64,000 nt of DNA from Bacillota bacterium (GCA_023412005.1 JAEYOE010000002.1:1-64000); one strand, 5' to 3'; positions 34,550-43,886 are shown, counted from the first letter of the stretch. Numbers and translations are program-made. Notes: generated by a model from the letters alone, not told the origin.

Positions 34550-35473
34550 TCAGGGTTTTACATAACCCTTCTCCGCCATGTAATCAAGCGCGGCTTGATC
34601 GTTCACGCAGAAATCCATGAAAGCTTTAACTTGAGGCTTTGGATCTCCAAGCGTGAGCAAATTGAACGGGCGTTTGTAAGCATATGTTCCGTTCATCAGG
34701 TTTTCAATTGTTGCATCCACGCCGTCCAGCTTCAACGATGTCACTTTGTAATTCGGAGCAAGGCCAAGCGACATGTAGCCGATACCCATTGGATCGCCTT
34801 CCACAGACGCACCCATTGAGCCGTTGGAATCAACGATTAAGCACTTTTTGTCGTCAATCTTAATTTCTTCGCCCTTATCGTCTTTACCAAGGAACAGTTC
34901 CTGAAAAGCACCGCGTGTACCGGAAGCCTCGTCTCTGGAGTAAAGAGTAATTTTGCCTTTGCTGCCGCCGACTGCAGACCAATCAGTAATCTCGCCTAAG
35001 AAGATCTTCTTAACCTGCTCAGCTGTCAGCTCAGTCACTGTGTTTGCCGAGTTCACAATAACCGCCACGCCGTCGATGCACAGAACATGCGTCTGCAGCT
35101 CCGGAGCCGCTGCCAATTCTTCATCCTTCAGGTTTCTGGAGGCCATACCAAGATCAGCACTGCCGTCTGCTGTGGCTGTAACGCCGCCGCCGGAACCGGG
35201 CTGTTCAACATTGATCGTGACATTCGGATTCGCTGCAATGTACAGTTCAGCCATGGCTTCAATAGCCGGGCCGACCGATGTGGAACCCACCACATTGAGA
35301 ACCACAGGTTCAGCCGGAGCTTCTGCCGGGGCTTCCGTTGCTTCAACCGAAATCGCATCTGCGGCCTCAGGAACCGAGCTCTCAGCCGGCGCAGAAGGCG
35401 TTGCCTGCCCGCAACCCGCAAATGCCATGAGTATCATGGCTGTGAGTATCACCAGTGAAATAACTTTCTTCAT
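34550..35473 (-). CDS. pstS: Phosphate-binding lipoprotein PstS
   Basis: 307 residues from ATG 35473, preceded by AGGAGGAG. A lipoprotein signal with lipobox LMAFAGC (Cys ~21) is followed by an alanine/glutamate/proline-rich linker (~22-55) and the phosphate-binding domain starting at VVGSTSVGPA, with GSGGG, GMASR and SGTRGAF as the ligand loops. It captures phosphate outside the membrane for PstCAB. A separate transcript with its own Pho boxes and terminator. Confidence 0.96.
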   Translation of the reverse strand: MKKVISLVILTAMILMAFAGCGQATPSAPAESSVPEAADAISVEATEAPAEAPAEPVVLNVVGSTSVGPAIEAMAELYIAANPNVTINVEQPGSGGGVTATADGSADLGMASRNLKDEELAAAPELQTHVLCIDGVAVIVNSANTVTELTAEQVKKIFLGEITDWSAVGGSKGKITLYSRDEASGTRGAFQELFLGKDDKGEEIKIDDKKCLIVDSNGSMGASVEGDPMGIGYMSLGLAPNYKVTSLKLDGVDATIENLMNGTYAYKRPFNLLTLGDPKPQVKAFMDFCVNDQAALDYMAEKGYVKP

Positions 35474-35545
35474 GTTCTCCTCCTTACGGAATTTTAAAAT
35501 CTGGAGTGAGTATAACAAAACGATGTTAAAGACAAATCAACGCTT

Positions 35546-35562
35546 TGTAAAGCTCATGTAAA
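35546..35562 (-). promoter_or_regulatory. Pho-box-like repeats before pstS
   Basis: Minus strand TTTACA and TTTACA, 11 bases apart, with a TTAACC upstream and TTTAACA plus a TATACT -10-like hexamer downstream (~35507). Fits PhoP-activated transcription. Confidence 0.65.
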
Positions 35563-35610
35563 ATTCCATAGGTTAACAAGAAGGAAACAAGCTCACGGTA
35601 TGCGATCTGT

Positions 35611-38157
35611 TCACCTGCACAACACGCGCTGCGACACTATATCCGAATAGATTTGCAGGGTGTTTGTTTTACAGACAAATATAACATGCGATAAGCTTTT
35701 GTTATAAGAACTAATATCAGGATATATATTTGGTTCCGATAGGATGTACCGGGGATTAAACACGACATCTTTGCCTCCTGCAAAAACAGCCACATAGAAT
35801 ATCTGCATTTCAACAAGATCCTGAAAGAAATGGCTCCCATATGACAGCTCGGGTAAAAACCCCAGGGCCTCGTCTGCCACCTCACAAATCACTGACATAT
35901 TGCATATTTCCGAGAAATGCACCGGAACACCCAGCGATGGCGTTGTGGTTCCCCATCGGCCCGGCCCTATCAGCATGATATTGCTTCCCTTGAGCGCGGC
36001 ATTTATTTTCCCGATTTGTCTGGCGACCGAGTGCTTCTCCTGCTCGGGCAGCGCAAGATAAGCCTTTGTATCAACCATGATAACGTAGTCAACGGATATA
36101 CGAACGTTTCCGCCCATAAAGTGGCCGTCCGTATAGAATAAGCATTCGTTCTTATCGTCAATGCTGGGAATGCTGACCGATTTGCCGAGCCCTCTTGTTT
36201 GAAGAGGACGGCATTGAAGCAGATTGACCTTTAACCCATCCTGAGTGACGTTTCCGGTAAACTCGATATCAACCGGGTAATCATAGATTTTCGACAACAT
36301 GGCCAATATGTCTTTCATGAGCTTCGCAAAGCCCGTTTCCGACAATAATTTATTAAAGTCCAGTATGTACGAGGGTTTCACATCCGTGTAGCCCAATGAG
36401 CGCAGGCGGTTCATGGTTTCTGTATCCAGCTTAAAAAACAGGCTTTTATCTGCTTTCAGATCGATATCCAGCAGATCTTCTATTTTTCTTTCCGTTAAAA
36501 CGTTCTCGCTTAACGAAAGCACATCAGCGTGATGCTGTGTAAATCTCTTCTGATCTGAGGAATGCATCGGTGCGCGCCGCAAAGGATCATCAAGCGACAC
36601 GATGCGCACATGGTCGCCCGATGTCCTGTCAACCGCTCTTGTTCCAAGACCGAATACCAATCGCAGCATGCCCGCATCCATATCTATTTTGCGGTCCCAC
36701 ACATAAAGATTTTTTGAATTACCCACGCCCGCAATATGGGGAAAGAAGTTATCGTTATAATAGTCGCCCGATACCCGCTGAACCAATATGGCCATTTGCT
36801 CATCTTCATCAAAAAGCCCTCTGTTCATACGGTAAGCCAGTGCATCCTCATCCATTGTGCTGGCGTAAACAATTCTGACAGCTTGTTCAAACGCTTCATA
36901 CCTTTCTTCGGGCGTCCCCTGATTCACACAAAAAATGCTCTCATACTTGCCCGAAAACGCATTGCCGAAGTTGTCCTCAAGCAACGAGCTTGAACGCACA
37001 ATAATGGGCGACTGACCGAAATACTCCAGCACACGCATAAACTGCGCCTGAATATCCTCGGGAAATTTTCCGCAGAGCAGCTTTTCCTTGATTTCACTGG
37101 CATACTTAAAATAGCCCCCGCGCGTTTTTTGCTTTGTCCTCAGCTTCCACCAATCATTTTGAACGATATATGTGTAAAATACATCCGACCCTATATAGAA
37201 AGAATCGTGCGGTTCCATGTACTGAGCAAAACGCCCGGCATCTTCAATCTCCAGCGCCTTGCGCGCCAGCAGCATACCAACGCTTTTGCCGCCGATAAAG
37301 CCTGTGCCGATTTGTCTTGCGGAAATGGCCAATATATCCTCCAGCGAAAAGTACTTGTCGCAAAGGTCGAACATTCTCGATTTTTTACCGACGAGCATTG
37401 ACATCAGGCGCCTTTTTATCTCACACTTTTGGCTGTCGGGAAGACTAAGCGCCTGCTCCGCTTCGGCAAACATGGAATACCAATAGTCATTTCTTGTAAC
37501 CTTATGAGCGAAATCGGAAAACAAGCTTGCTGCCTGTGCACTGTTTGTAATGCTGAGCACCTCCTGATCCTGCAGCAGATGCGGCAAAAACATGGTTGGC
37601 GAGTAGCGGTTAAAAACCTTGAGCGGATGGATGTAGATATCCTTCTGTGTTTGATAAAGATCGAAAAGAACCTGCGTGGTTTCCCTGATACCGGCAATGG
37701 TGCCAAGCGTATGAACATTGCGCATAAGCGCAAAGTACGCCACCGTATCCAGCTCGTATAAGAACGGACACACGATTTTGAAGAAATTTTTCACCATAAC
37801 ATCGGAATGCCAATACGCAAGCAAATCGGTCAGGCAATCAAAAACATAGAAAGCACGTTTTCCCTGCAAGCCGATCAGCTGATACACTTGCGCTGTAAAG
37901 TTCTCAAACCCTTTGCCCGCTTCTGCTTCGTAAGTCTGAATGCGTTCATCTGCATCCAGCAGCGCTTCATGCGCCCCAAACCTCACATAAATCACCTTGC
38001 GGTTATCCGCCAGTGCCGCAGACACATACAGATTGACAAGCTTTTTATAGTTTAAAACAGAATCCACCTTCCAAACAACATTATCGCCCAAGCGAAGGTT
38101 GTCAATCATACGGTCCAAGCCGCTGTTCCCTGTGCTGACACGATCCTGTATACCCAT
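35611..38157 (-). CDS. KaiC-like domain fused to PEP-synthase-like ATP-grasp domain
   Basis: 848 residues. Residues ~5-210 resemble the RecA/KaiC fold (NSGLDRMIDNLRLGDNVVW, then YVFDCLTDLL), but the Walker A lysine region reads VDSVLNYKK and is not a normal P-loop. Residues ~290-640 resemble the nucleotide-binding domain of pyruvate phosphate dikinase/PEP synthase (GFIGGKSVGM, SPIIVRSSSLLEDNFG, FSGKYES). The phosphohistidine and PEP-binding domains of those enzymes are absent. A C-terminal part includes IMLIGPGRWGT. GGGAGGCGG precedes the ATG. The role is unknown; carbon or phosphate metabolism regulation is possible, by analogy only. Confidence 0.8.
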   Translation of the reverse strand: MGIQDRVSTGNSGLDRMIDNLRLGDNVVWKVDSVLNYKKLVNLYVSAALADNRKVIYVRFGAHEALLDADERIQTYEAEAGKGFENFTAQVYQLIGLQGKRAFYVFDCLTDLLAYWHSDVMVKNFFKIVCPFLYELDTVAYFALMRNVHTLGTIAGIRETTQVLFDLYQTQKDIYIHPLKVFNRYSPTMFLPHLLQDQEVLSITNSAQAASLFSDFAHKVTRNDYWYSMFAEAEQALSLPDSQKCEIKRRLMSMLVGKKSRMFDLCDKYFSLEDILAISARQIGTGFIGGKSVGMLLARKALEIEDAGRFAQYMEPHDSFYIGSDVFYTYIVQNDWWKLRTKQKTRGGYFKYASEIKEKLLCGKFPEDIQAQFMRVLEYFGQSPIIVRSSSLLEDNFGNAFSGKYESIFCVNQGTPEERYEAFEQAVRIVYASTMDEDALAYRMNRGLFDEDEQMAILVQRVSGDYYNDNFFPHIAGVGNSKNLYVWDRKIDMDAGMLRLVFGLGTRAVDRTSGDHVRIVSLDDPLRRAPMHSSDQKRFTQHHADVLSLSENVLTERKIEDLLDIDLKADKSLFFKLDTETMNRLRSLGYTDVKPSYILDFNKLLSETGFAKLMKDILAMLSKIYDYPVDIEFTGNVTQDGLKVNLLQCRPLQTRGLGKSVSIPSIDDKNECLFYTDGHFMGGNVRISVDYVIMVDTKAYLALPEQEKHSVARQIGKINAALKGSNIMLIGPGRWGTTTPSLGVPVHFSEICNMSVICEVADEALGFLPELSYGSHFFQDLVEMQIFYVAVFAGGKDVVFNPRYILSEPNIYPDISSYNKSLSHVIFVCKTNTLQIYSDIVSQRVLCR

Positions 38158-38227
38158 AGTCCGCCTCCCGCTTCATCCGTCTTACGACTTTTTTTCACCA
38201 ATATTTACTGCCCCATGTAAGGATAAA

Positions 38228-38267
38228 GCATCTTCCCCTTTGTTGCCATCGGAGAAGATGCTTTTTT
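38228..38267. terminator. Terminator between gdhA and the KaiC-like gene
   Basis: AAAGCATCTTC and GAAGATGCTTT form a long stem; T-run stronger on the plus side, but the minus side also has TTTAT. Most likely ends gdhA. Confidence 0.65.
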
Positions 38268-38327
38268 ACTATCGATGCAACACCGCTGTTCGAATAGCTT
38301 ATGAGGCCATCGGCAGTGATTCATAAC

Positions 38328-39662
38328 TTAATAGGCTACACCTTGCGCATACATCGCATCAGCCACTTTGAGGAAGCCTGCAATATTGGCACCTGCCACA
38401 AGGTTGTCCTCAAGACCGTAGGCCTTCGCGGCTTCGCTGCTGGCTTTGTAGATGCCGATCATGATATTCTTGAGCTTCGCATCCACTTCTTCAAATGTCC
38501 ACGAATAGCGCATGCTGTTCTGGCACATTTCCAGCGCCGATGTGGCAACGCCGCCCGCATTTGCGGCTTTGCCGGGAGCAAAGAGCACACCGTTATCCTG
38601 GAAAACCTTGATGGCTTCGGGGGTGCTGGGCATATTGGCGCCTTCGCCCACCGCGTAGCAGCCATTGGCCACCAGCATCTTGGCCGCGCTTTCATCAACT
38701 TCATTCTGCGTGGCACACGGCAGGAATATATCGCACTTAATGCTGGCGATACCGTTACCTTCGGTGTATATAGAATCAACGTGATAATTTGTGTATTCTT
38801 TGATACGCTTTCTGTCAACTTCTTTAATCTGTTTAACCGCTTTCAGATCGATACCGCAGGCATGATGAATGTAGCCGTTGGAATCGCTTAAAGCCACAAC
38901 CTTGCCGCCCAATTCCGTAACCTTTTCGGCCGCATAAATGGCCACATTGCCCGAGCCCGTAATCACAACGGTCGCGCCCTTAAACGACTTCCCTTTGGCT
39001 TTGATCATCTCGTCGACAAAGTAGCAAAGACCGTAACCGGTTGCTTCCTTTCTCGCAAGGCTTCCACCCCAGGTCAGCCCCTTGCCTGTTAAAACACCGG
39101 TAAAGTTGTTCTTTAAACGCTTATATTGCCCATACATATAGCCGATTTCACGTCCGCCGACGCCGATATCGCCTGCCGGAACGTCTGTATCTTCTCCGAT
39201 ATGCTTGGAAAGCTCTGTCATAAAGCTCTGGCAGAATGCCATGATCTCTCTGTCTGATTTGCCTTTGGGATCAAAATCGCTGCCGCCTTTGCCGCCGCCG
39301 ATGGGTAGTCCTGTTAATGAATTTTTGAAAATTTGTTCGAATCCCAAGAATTTGATAATTCCCAGATAAACCGACGGATGGAAGCGCAGGCCGCCTTTGT
39401 ATGGCCCTATGGCGCTGTTGAATTGAACTCTGAATCCTCTGTTGACTTGTACGTTTCCGTTGTCGTCTACCCACGGAACCCGGAACATAATCTGTCTCTC
39501 GGGTTCAACGATTCTCTCAAAGATGCCGGCTTCAACATACTCAGGATGTCTTTCTGCAACCATTTCCAGCGACTCAAGCACTTCTTTAACAGCTTGGTGG
39601 AATTCCGGTTCGGACGGATTGCGTTTAATGACATTTTGCATCGTCTTCTCTAAAATTTTCAT
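38328..39662 (-). CDS. gdhA: Glutamate dehydrogenase (NADP type)
   Basis: 444 residues from ATG 39662 with AGGAGTG upstream. PYKGGLRFHPSV, GGGKGGSDFDPKGKSD with the catalytic lysine, then GSGNVAIYAAEK as the nucleotide fold and the PCATQNE segment. It makes glutamate from 2-oxoglutarate and ammonia. Length and motifs match the hexameric family I (usually NADP-linked) enzyme. Between the start and the -10-like TATAAT lies TTTGTC-6 bases-GACAAA (39691-39708), a possible operator. Confidence 0.95.
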   Translation of the reverse strand: MKILEKTMQNVIKRNPSEPEFHQAVKEVLESLEMVAERHPEYVEAGIFERIVEPERQIMFRVPWVDDNGNVQVNRGFRVQFNSAIGPYKGGLRFHPSVYLGIIKFLGFEQIFKNSLTGLPIGGGKGGSDFDPKGKSDREIMAFCQSFMTELSKHIGEDTDVPAGDIGVGGREIGYMYGQYKRLKNNFTGVLTGKGLTWGGSLARKEATGYGLCYFVDEMIKAKGKSFKGATVVITGSGNVAIYAAEKVTELGGKVVALSDSNGYIHHACGIDLKAVKQIKEVDRKRIKEYTNYHVDSIYTEGNGIASIKCDIFLPCATQNEVDESAAKMLVANGCYAVGEGANMPSTPEAIKVFQDNGVLFAPGKAANAGGVATSALEMCQNSMRYSWTFEEVDAKLKNIMIGIYKASSEAAKAYGLEDNLVAGANIAGFLKVADAMYAQGVAY

Positions 39663-39995
39663 AAGCACTCCTATTCAATTATTTATTATATTTGTCTGCA
39701 TTGACAAAACTGTATTTATAAAAAATGTAATTTCGCAGATGTATTCTATCAAAAAAACAAAGAGGAAGCAATTCGTTTTTTGTGGTGCCGCTGATAATTT
39801 GCAATTTGATTCAGTACAGCTTGCATAATTTGGGCTTCATTTTTTTGGTATCGGCAGGCGGCTGACAGCATCATTATGTTGGGAAGGGCCACCCGTCTAC
39901 TTTGATGAAAAATGCTGTATTTAATCATGACGCACAGTTGTCTTGTTTGTTGTGTTATGATGGTTTTATAATTCTGAACAAAAGGAGCCTGAAGC
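39663..39995. other. Divergent gap between gdhA and the GNAT-YoaP gene
   Basis: 333 bases without a convincing gene. Holds TTTGTC-tgcatt-GACAAA (39691-39708) in the gdhA promoter region, and TTGTTT-18-TATAAT (39943-39972) as a promoter for the plus-strand gene. Confidence 0.5.
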
Positions 39996-40754
39996 TTGGA
40001 AATAATCATTGTCGATGAAAGCAATATTAATACCGAGCATATTTGCTGTGCCATTTCTGATATAAAGGGTGACACCTGCGTCTCATCGAAAAAGTCGTGG
40101 TTGAAAGGCCGTTTTTCTGACGGCCTCATATTCAAAAAGCTTGATGTAAGGGGAAAAGTATTCATCGAATTTATCCCCGCAGAAAAGGCCTGGTGCCCCA
40201 TCAGTGCAGACGGCTATATGCATATCAATTGTTTTTGGGTGTCGGGGCAATACAAAGGCCAAGGGTATGCAAATCGGCTTTTGAACGAATGCATGGTTGA
40301 CGCAAAAGCCAAGGGCAAAATCGGTTTAACCGTTCTCTCCTCCTCAAAAAAGATGCCGTTTCTCTCCGATCCTGCGTATTTAAAGTACAAGGGCTTTTTA
40401 ACAGCCGACAAAGCCGCCCCTTACTATGAGCTGTTGTATCTGCCATTTGCCGCCGATGCGCCGATCCCACACTTCAGGCCTTGCGCCCGGCAAGGCACGA
40501 TAGCAGATAAAGGCATGGTTTTGTATTATACCAATCAATGCCCGCACACGGATAAATACGCGCCGATAATTGAGAAACTGGCCGCAAAGCGGGGAGCGAC
40601 GGTGGCACTGCACAAAATAGTAACGATGCAAGAAGCACAGCATGCTCCTGCGCCGTTCACAACCTACAGCTTCTTTTTTAACGGAAGCTTCGTGACCAAC
40701 GAAATTTTATCGGAAAAGAAATTCGAAAAGTTTCTGGATGAGCATGGGTATTAA
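39996..40754 (+). CDS. GNAT acetyltransferase with YoaP-like domain
   Basis: 252 residues, TTG start eight bases after AAGGAG. Residues ~60-145 contain the acetyl-CoA fold (MHINCFWVSGQYKGQGYANRLL). The C-terminal ~100 residues (MVLYYTNQCPHTDKYAPIIE to the end) are the YoaP-like domain with thioredoxin-like character and a CPHT motif. Such proteins are common in Clostridia and annotated as GNAT acetyltransferases; the substrate is unknown. One of two plus-strand genes in the chromosomal part. Confidence 0.85.
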   Translation: MEIIIVDESNINTEHICCAISDIKGDTCVSSKKSWLKGRFSDGLIFKKLDVRGKVFIEFIPAEKAWCPISADGYMHINCFWVSGQYKGQGYANRLLNECMVDAKAKGKIGLTVLSSSKKMPFLSDPAYLKYKGFLTADKAAPYYELLYLPFAADAPIPHFRPCARQGTIADKGMVLYYTNQCPHTDKYAPIIEKLAAKRGATVALHKIVTMQEAQHAPAPFTTYSFFFNGSFVTNEILSEKKFEKFLDEHGY

Positions 40755-40774
40755 GTGCTCTTCCTGCAAAGAAA

Positions 40775-40980
40775 AGCCCCGATTAAGGGGCTCAGACTAC
40801 TGACAAAGCTCCTGCGTGTCATTTCGAGCGGGCGATAGCGAGTCGACTACGGAGTGGATTGAAATCCCATGTATAAAGCGTATGCCATGGGATGCTTTCC
40901 ACTTCGTAGTCACGTCGCTCCGCTCCTCAGCATGACATAAGGAGGGGTTTATCATCAAGCTGAGCCCCAATTAAGGGGCT
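40775..40980. repeat. TGTCATT-type repeat between duplicated hairpins
   Basis: The interspersed element is 40817-40937 with TGTCAT/ATGACA ends and GACTACGGAG...CTTCGTAGTC inside. It is flanked by AGCCCCGATTAAGGGGCT (40775-40792) and AGCCCCAATTAAGGGGCT (40963-40980). The hairpins may end the converging GNAT-YoaP and DUF3788 transcripts. Confidence 0.65.
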
Positions 40981-41026
40981 TCGTGCTTTCAATACAATTA
41001 GATAGCATCCTGCACGGAGCATGAGT

Positions 41027-41446
41027 TTAAACTCTTACCTTTATTTGAAGCAGCGTAAAAACAGTCAGTAAATCCTGCTGCGACTTTACATCCACATCAA
41101 ACAATATTCCCTCAACGTAAGAAGCAGCCGCACATATCGTCTCCAGCACTTCTTCGGGCAATGCGCTGTTTTTGGCAATGGCAGCAGCCTTTTCACTCAG
41201 CACAAACCAAGCTTTAAAATAGCCGTCAAAAGGAATGATGTAAAGCAGTGTCCGCCTTTTATCCTTGAACAATAATGACCATCCGCTTTTTTTACTGTAG
41301 AACTTCCATTCCTTTCTAATATCTTTATAGTTGTTAGTAATGTGAGACTCTAATAGATCCCAAATCTCTTTTTTATCGTTTAAAACCGCCGCCACCATGC
41401 TGTCGCTTGGCATAATCGCCTTTTCATGAAACAAACTTGCCGCCAT
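41027..41446 (-). CDS. DUF3788-family protein
   Basis: 139 residues from ATG 41446 (GGGAGG nine bases upstream; an earlier in-frame ATG has no site). EWKFYSKKSGWSLLFKDKRRTLLYIIPFDGYF fits DUF3788, small cytosolic proteins of unknown function with a fold related to YdeI/DUF1801-like proteins. No neighbour suggests a role. Confidence 0.75.
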   Translation of the reverse strand: MAASLFHEKAIMPSDSMVAAVLNDKKEIWDLLESHITNNYKDIRKEWKFYSKKSGWSLLFKDKRRTLLYIIPFDGYFKAWFVLSEKAAAIAKNSALPEEVLETICAAASYVEGILFDVDVKSQQDLLTVFTLLQIKVRV

Positions 41447-41588
41447 TTTGATGAGCCTCCCAACCTTCATTGAATGTGATTTCTCTGTCACTGTTGCCTT
41501 AAAGCCACAATATCACAACAAACATGACAACAGTATTTCATGTTTACGAAAAAACTGTTCGAAAGCTGATGCATATCAGTACGGATAA

Positions 41589-41619
41589 GAAAACACCACC
41601 GACTTAAAGCCGATGGTGT
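41589..41619 (-). terminator. Terminator after glyA
   Basis: ACACCA...TGGTGT stem extended by CCGAC/GTCGG-like inner pairs, T-run on the minus strand. Confidence 0.75.
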
Positions 41620-41633
41620 TGTTGCATTATACC

Positions 41634-42875
41634 TTATTTCTTATACAAAGGCCGTTTGGCGCACAGCGCGCGCACCTTTTTAAGCACGTCGTCTACAGCC
41701 GCCTCACGCCGTTTCACCACATCAGCAATCCAAGCGCCGATTTCCTTCATATCGGCTTCGTCCATGCCGCGCGATGTGACAGCCGGCGTGCCGATTCTCA
41801 CACCGCTCGTGATAAACGGGCTGCGTGTGTCAAACGGAATCGCGTTTTTGTTGACCGTGATGCCCGCAAGTCCCAGCATCGCTTCGAGTTCCTTGCCTGT
41901 GATGTCCTGCGCGGTCAGATCAAGGAGCATCAAATGGTTATCCGTGCCGCCCGATACAAGCCGAATCCCGTTGGCTGAAAGGCTTTCGGCCAGCGCTTTG
42001 GCATTCAGAACAATCTGGTGCTGATAGCTTTTAAACGCATCCGAGAACGCTTCCTGAAAGCACACGGCTTTGGCAGCAATCACGTGCATCAGCGGCCCGC
42101 CCTGTGTACCCGGGAACACCGCTTTGTTGATTGCCGGGCCATATTGCTCCTTGCAAAGTATCAAACCGCCGCGCGGCCCGCGCAGCGTTTTGTGCGTTGT
42201 CGTTGTTACAAAATCGGCATACGGCACCGGGCTTTCATGCTCGCCTGCCGCGATAAGCCCCGCGATGTGCGCCATATCCACCATCAGCAGAGCGCCCACT
42301 TCATCCGCAATCTCGCGGAATCGTGCAAAATCGAGCTTGCGCGGATACGCGCTTGCGCCCGCGACAATCATTTTGGGCTTGTGCTGCACCGCAAGCTCAT
42401 GCAGCGCATCATAGTCGATCATTTCCGTGTCTTGTCTCACGCCGTATGGCACAATGTTGAAGTATTTGCCTGAGATATTCACCGGGCTGCCATGAGACAG
42501 ATGCCCGCCGTGCGCAAGGTTCATACCGAGTATCGTGTCGCCCGGTTCGAGCATCGCAAAATACACTGCGGTGTTCGCCTGAGCGCCCGAGTGAGGCTGC
42601 ACGTTCGCAAACTCCGCGCCAAACAGCTTTTTCGCGCGCTCAATCGCAAGCGTCTCGGCCACATCCACAAACTCGCAGCCGCCGTAATAGCGCTTTCCCG
42701 GATACCCTTCCGCGTACTTGTTGGTAAGGTGCGACCCCATCGCGTTCATCACAGCCTCCGAAACGAAATTCTCGGAAGCGATGAGCTCAATGTTGTTCTC
42801 CTGACGGTCAAGCTCATCCATCATGGCTTTGTAGACTTCTTCGTCTGCTGCTTTTACCTTCGAATAATCGAGCAT
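41634..42875 (-). CDS. glyA: Serine hydroxymethyltransferase
   Basis: 413 residues. ELIASENFVS near 30, YPGKRYYGGCEFVD near 60, and the PLP lysine motif TTTHKTLRGPRGG near 225. It converts serine and tetrahydrofolate to glycine and methylene-tetrahydrofolate. It follows rnc after 12 bases, with AGGGGTGG as ribosome site. Confidence 0.97.
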   Translation of the reverse strand: MLDYSKVKAADEEVYKAMMDELDRQENNIELIASENFVSEAVMNAMGSHLTNKYAEGYPGKRYYGGCEFVDVAETLAIERAKKLFGAEFANVQPHSGAQANTAVYFAMLEPGDTILGMNLAHGGHLSHGSPVNISGKYFNIVPYGVRQDTEMIDYDALHELAVQHKPKMIVAGASAYPRKLDFARFREIADEVGALLMVDMAHIAGLIAAGEHESPVPYADFVTTTTHKTLRGPRGGLILCKEQYGPAINKAVFPGTQGGPLMHVIAAKAVCFQEAFSDAFKSYQHQIVLNAKALAESLSANGIRLVSGGTDNHLMLLDLTAQDITGKELEAMLGLAGITVNKNAIPFDTRSPFITSGVRIGTPAVTSRGMDEADMKEIGAWIADVVKRREAAVDDVLKKVRALCAKRPLYKK

Positions 42876-42887
42876 TTAAAACCACCC

Positions 42888-43565
42888 CTATTTTATTGCG
42901 TCCAGAAGAGCGACTTTGGCCGCCTTCTGCTCCGCAAATTTTTTAGACCTTCCCTGTCCCTGCGCGACCTCTGCACCGCTTACAACAAGCTTCACATAAA
43001 AAACCCGGTCGTGAGGAGGCCCCTCTTCTTTATAGACGATATAACGGATATCGCTAATTCCCTGTTTATGATAGTGCTCCTGCAAACGCGTTTTAAAATC
43101 GCGAAAACCGCCGCCCGATAGCACTGTTTCAAAGCTCTTCTCAAGCAGTGTATTCACCAGCCATTTGGCCTTTTCAAAACCGCCGTCCACATAAACCGCG
43201 CCAATCAGCGCCTCCACCACATCAGCCTGTATCGACGGCTTATCCACACCGCCCGAGTTGCGTTCGCCGCGTCCAAGCGTGAAATATTCTTTTATATTCA
43301 AGCTGCGCGCCACTTCAGCCAGCGCCGTCTCGTTAACCAGCGCCGCTCGGCATTTGGTCAGCTCTCCTTCAGAATCTGTGGGTCTCTCAAAAAAAAGATG
43401 CTCACTCACCGCAAGAGCCAGCACGGCGTCGCCTAAGAATTCAAGTCTCTCGTAGCTTTCTCCCATATCCGCCGAAGCATGAATAAAAGCTCTTTGTAAA
43501 AGCTTTTTATCCCGAAAGGTATAGCCTATGCTTTTTTCCAGCTCAGAATAATTGATTTCTGTCAT
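42888..43565 (-). CDS. rnc: Ribonuclease III
   Basis: 225 residues from ATG 43565, the start matching the family (MTEINYSELEKSIGYTF). Catalytic motif ERLEFLGDAVL with the conserved glutamate/aspartates, IQADVVEALIGAVYVD, then a double-stranded RNA-binding domain (~155-225). It processes rRNA and structured RNAs. Upstream neighbour acpP, as usual. Confidence 0.96.
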   Translation of the reverse strand: MTEINYSELEKSIGYTFRDKKLLQRAFIHASADMGESYERLEFLGDAVLALAVSEHLFFERPTDSEGELTKCRAALVNETALAEVARSLNIKEYFTLGRGERNSGGVDKPSIQADVVEALIGAVYVDGGFEKAKWLVNTLLEKSFETVLSGGGFRDFKTRLQEHYHKQGISDIRYIVYKEEGPPHDRVFYVKLVVSGAEVAQGQGRSKKFAEQKAAKVALLDAIK

Positions 43566-43649
43566 TATATTAACACCGCTTTTTTGCGGCGGCGGCAGAG
43601 CACAAAGCAATACCCGGAGGCTATATTGCGCTCCGGGCATTTGTCCGCT

Positions 43650-43886
43650 TTAGAAACCGCCGACGTTCTTCTCGATATAAGTTACAACGTCTTTCACTGT
43701 TCCAACTTTGGGCAATTCATCATCCGGAATATCAAGATCAAATTCCTGTTCCAGATCCATGATGAGCTCAACGATCGCCAGCGAATCCGCTTTCAGATCC
43801 TCGACGAGGTCGGAATCCATCGTGATGCTTTCTTCGTCAATCTCAAGCTGATCGGACAAGATTTTTCTAACCTTTTCAAATACCAT
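43650..43886 (-). CDS. acpP: Acyl carrier protein
   Basis: 78 residues, acidic. The phosphopantetheine serine lies in LKADSLAIVELIMDLE. The usual residue after DSL is Asp, here Ala, as also seen in other Clostridial ACPs. AGGAGGCTC precedes the ATG. It sits between plsX and rnc, the standard fatty-acid/phospholipid gene order. Confidence 0.96.
   Translation of the reverse strand: MVFEKVRKILSDQLEIDEESITMDSDLVEDLKADSLAIVELIMDLEQEFDLDIPDDELPKVGTVKDVVTYIEKNVGGF

Noticed and set aside
39749..40201. 150-residue minus-strand frame near gdhA
   Set aside because: It overlaps the well-supported GNAT-YoaP gene for about 200 bases, has no ribosome site and no recognisable motif.
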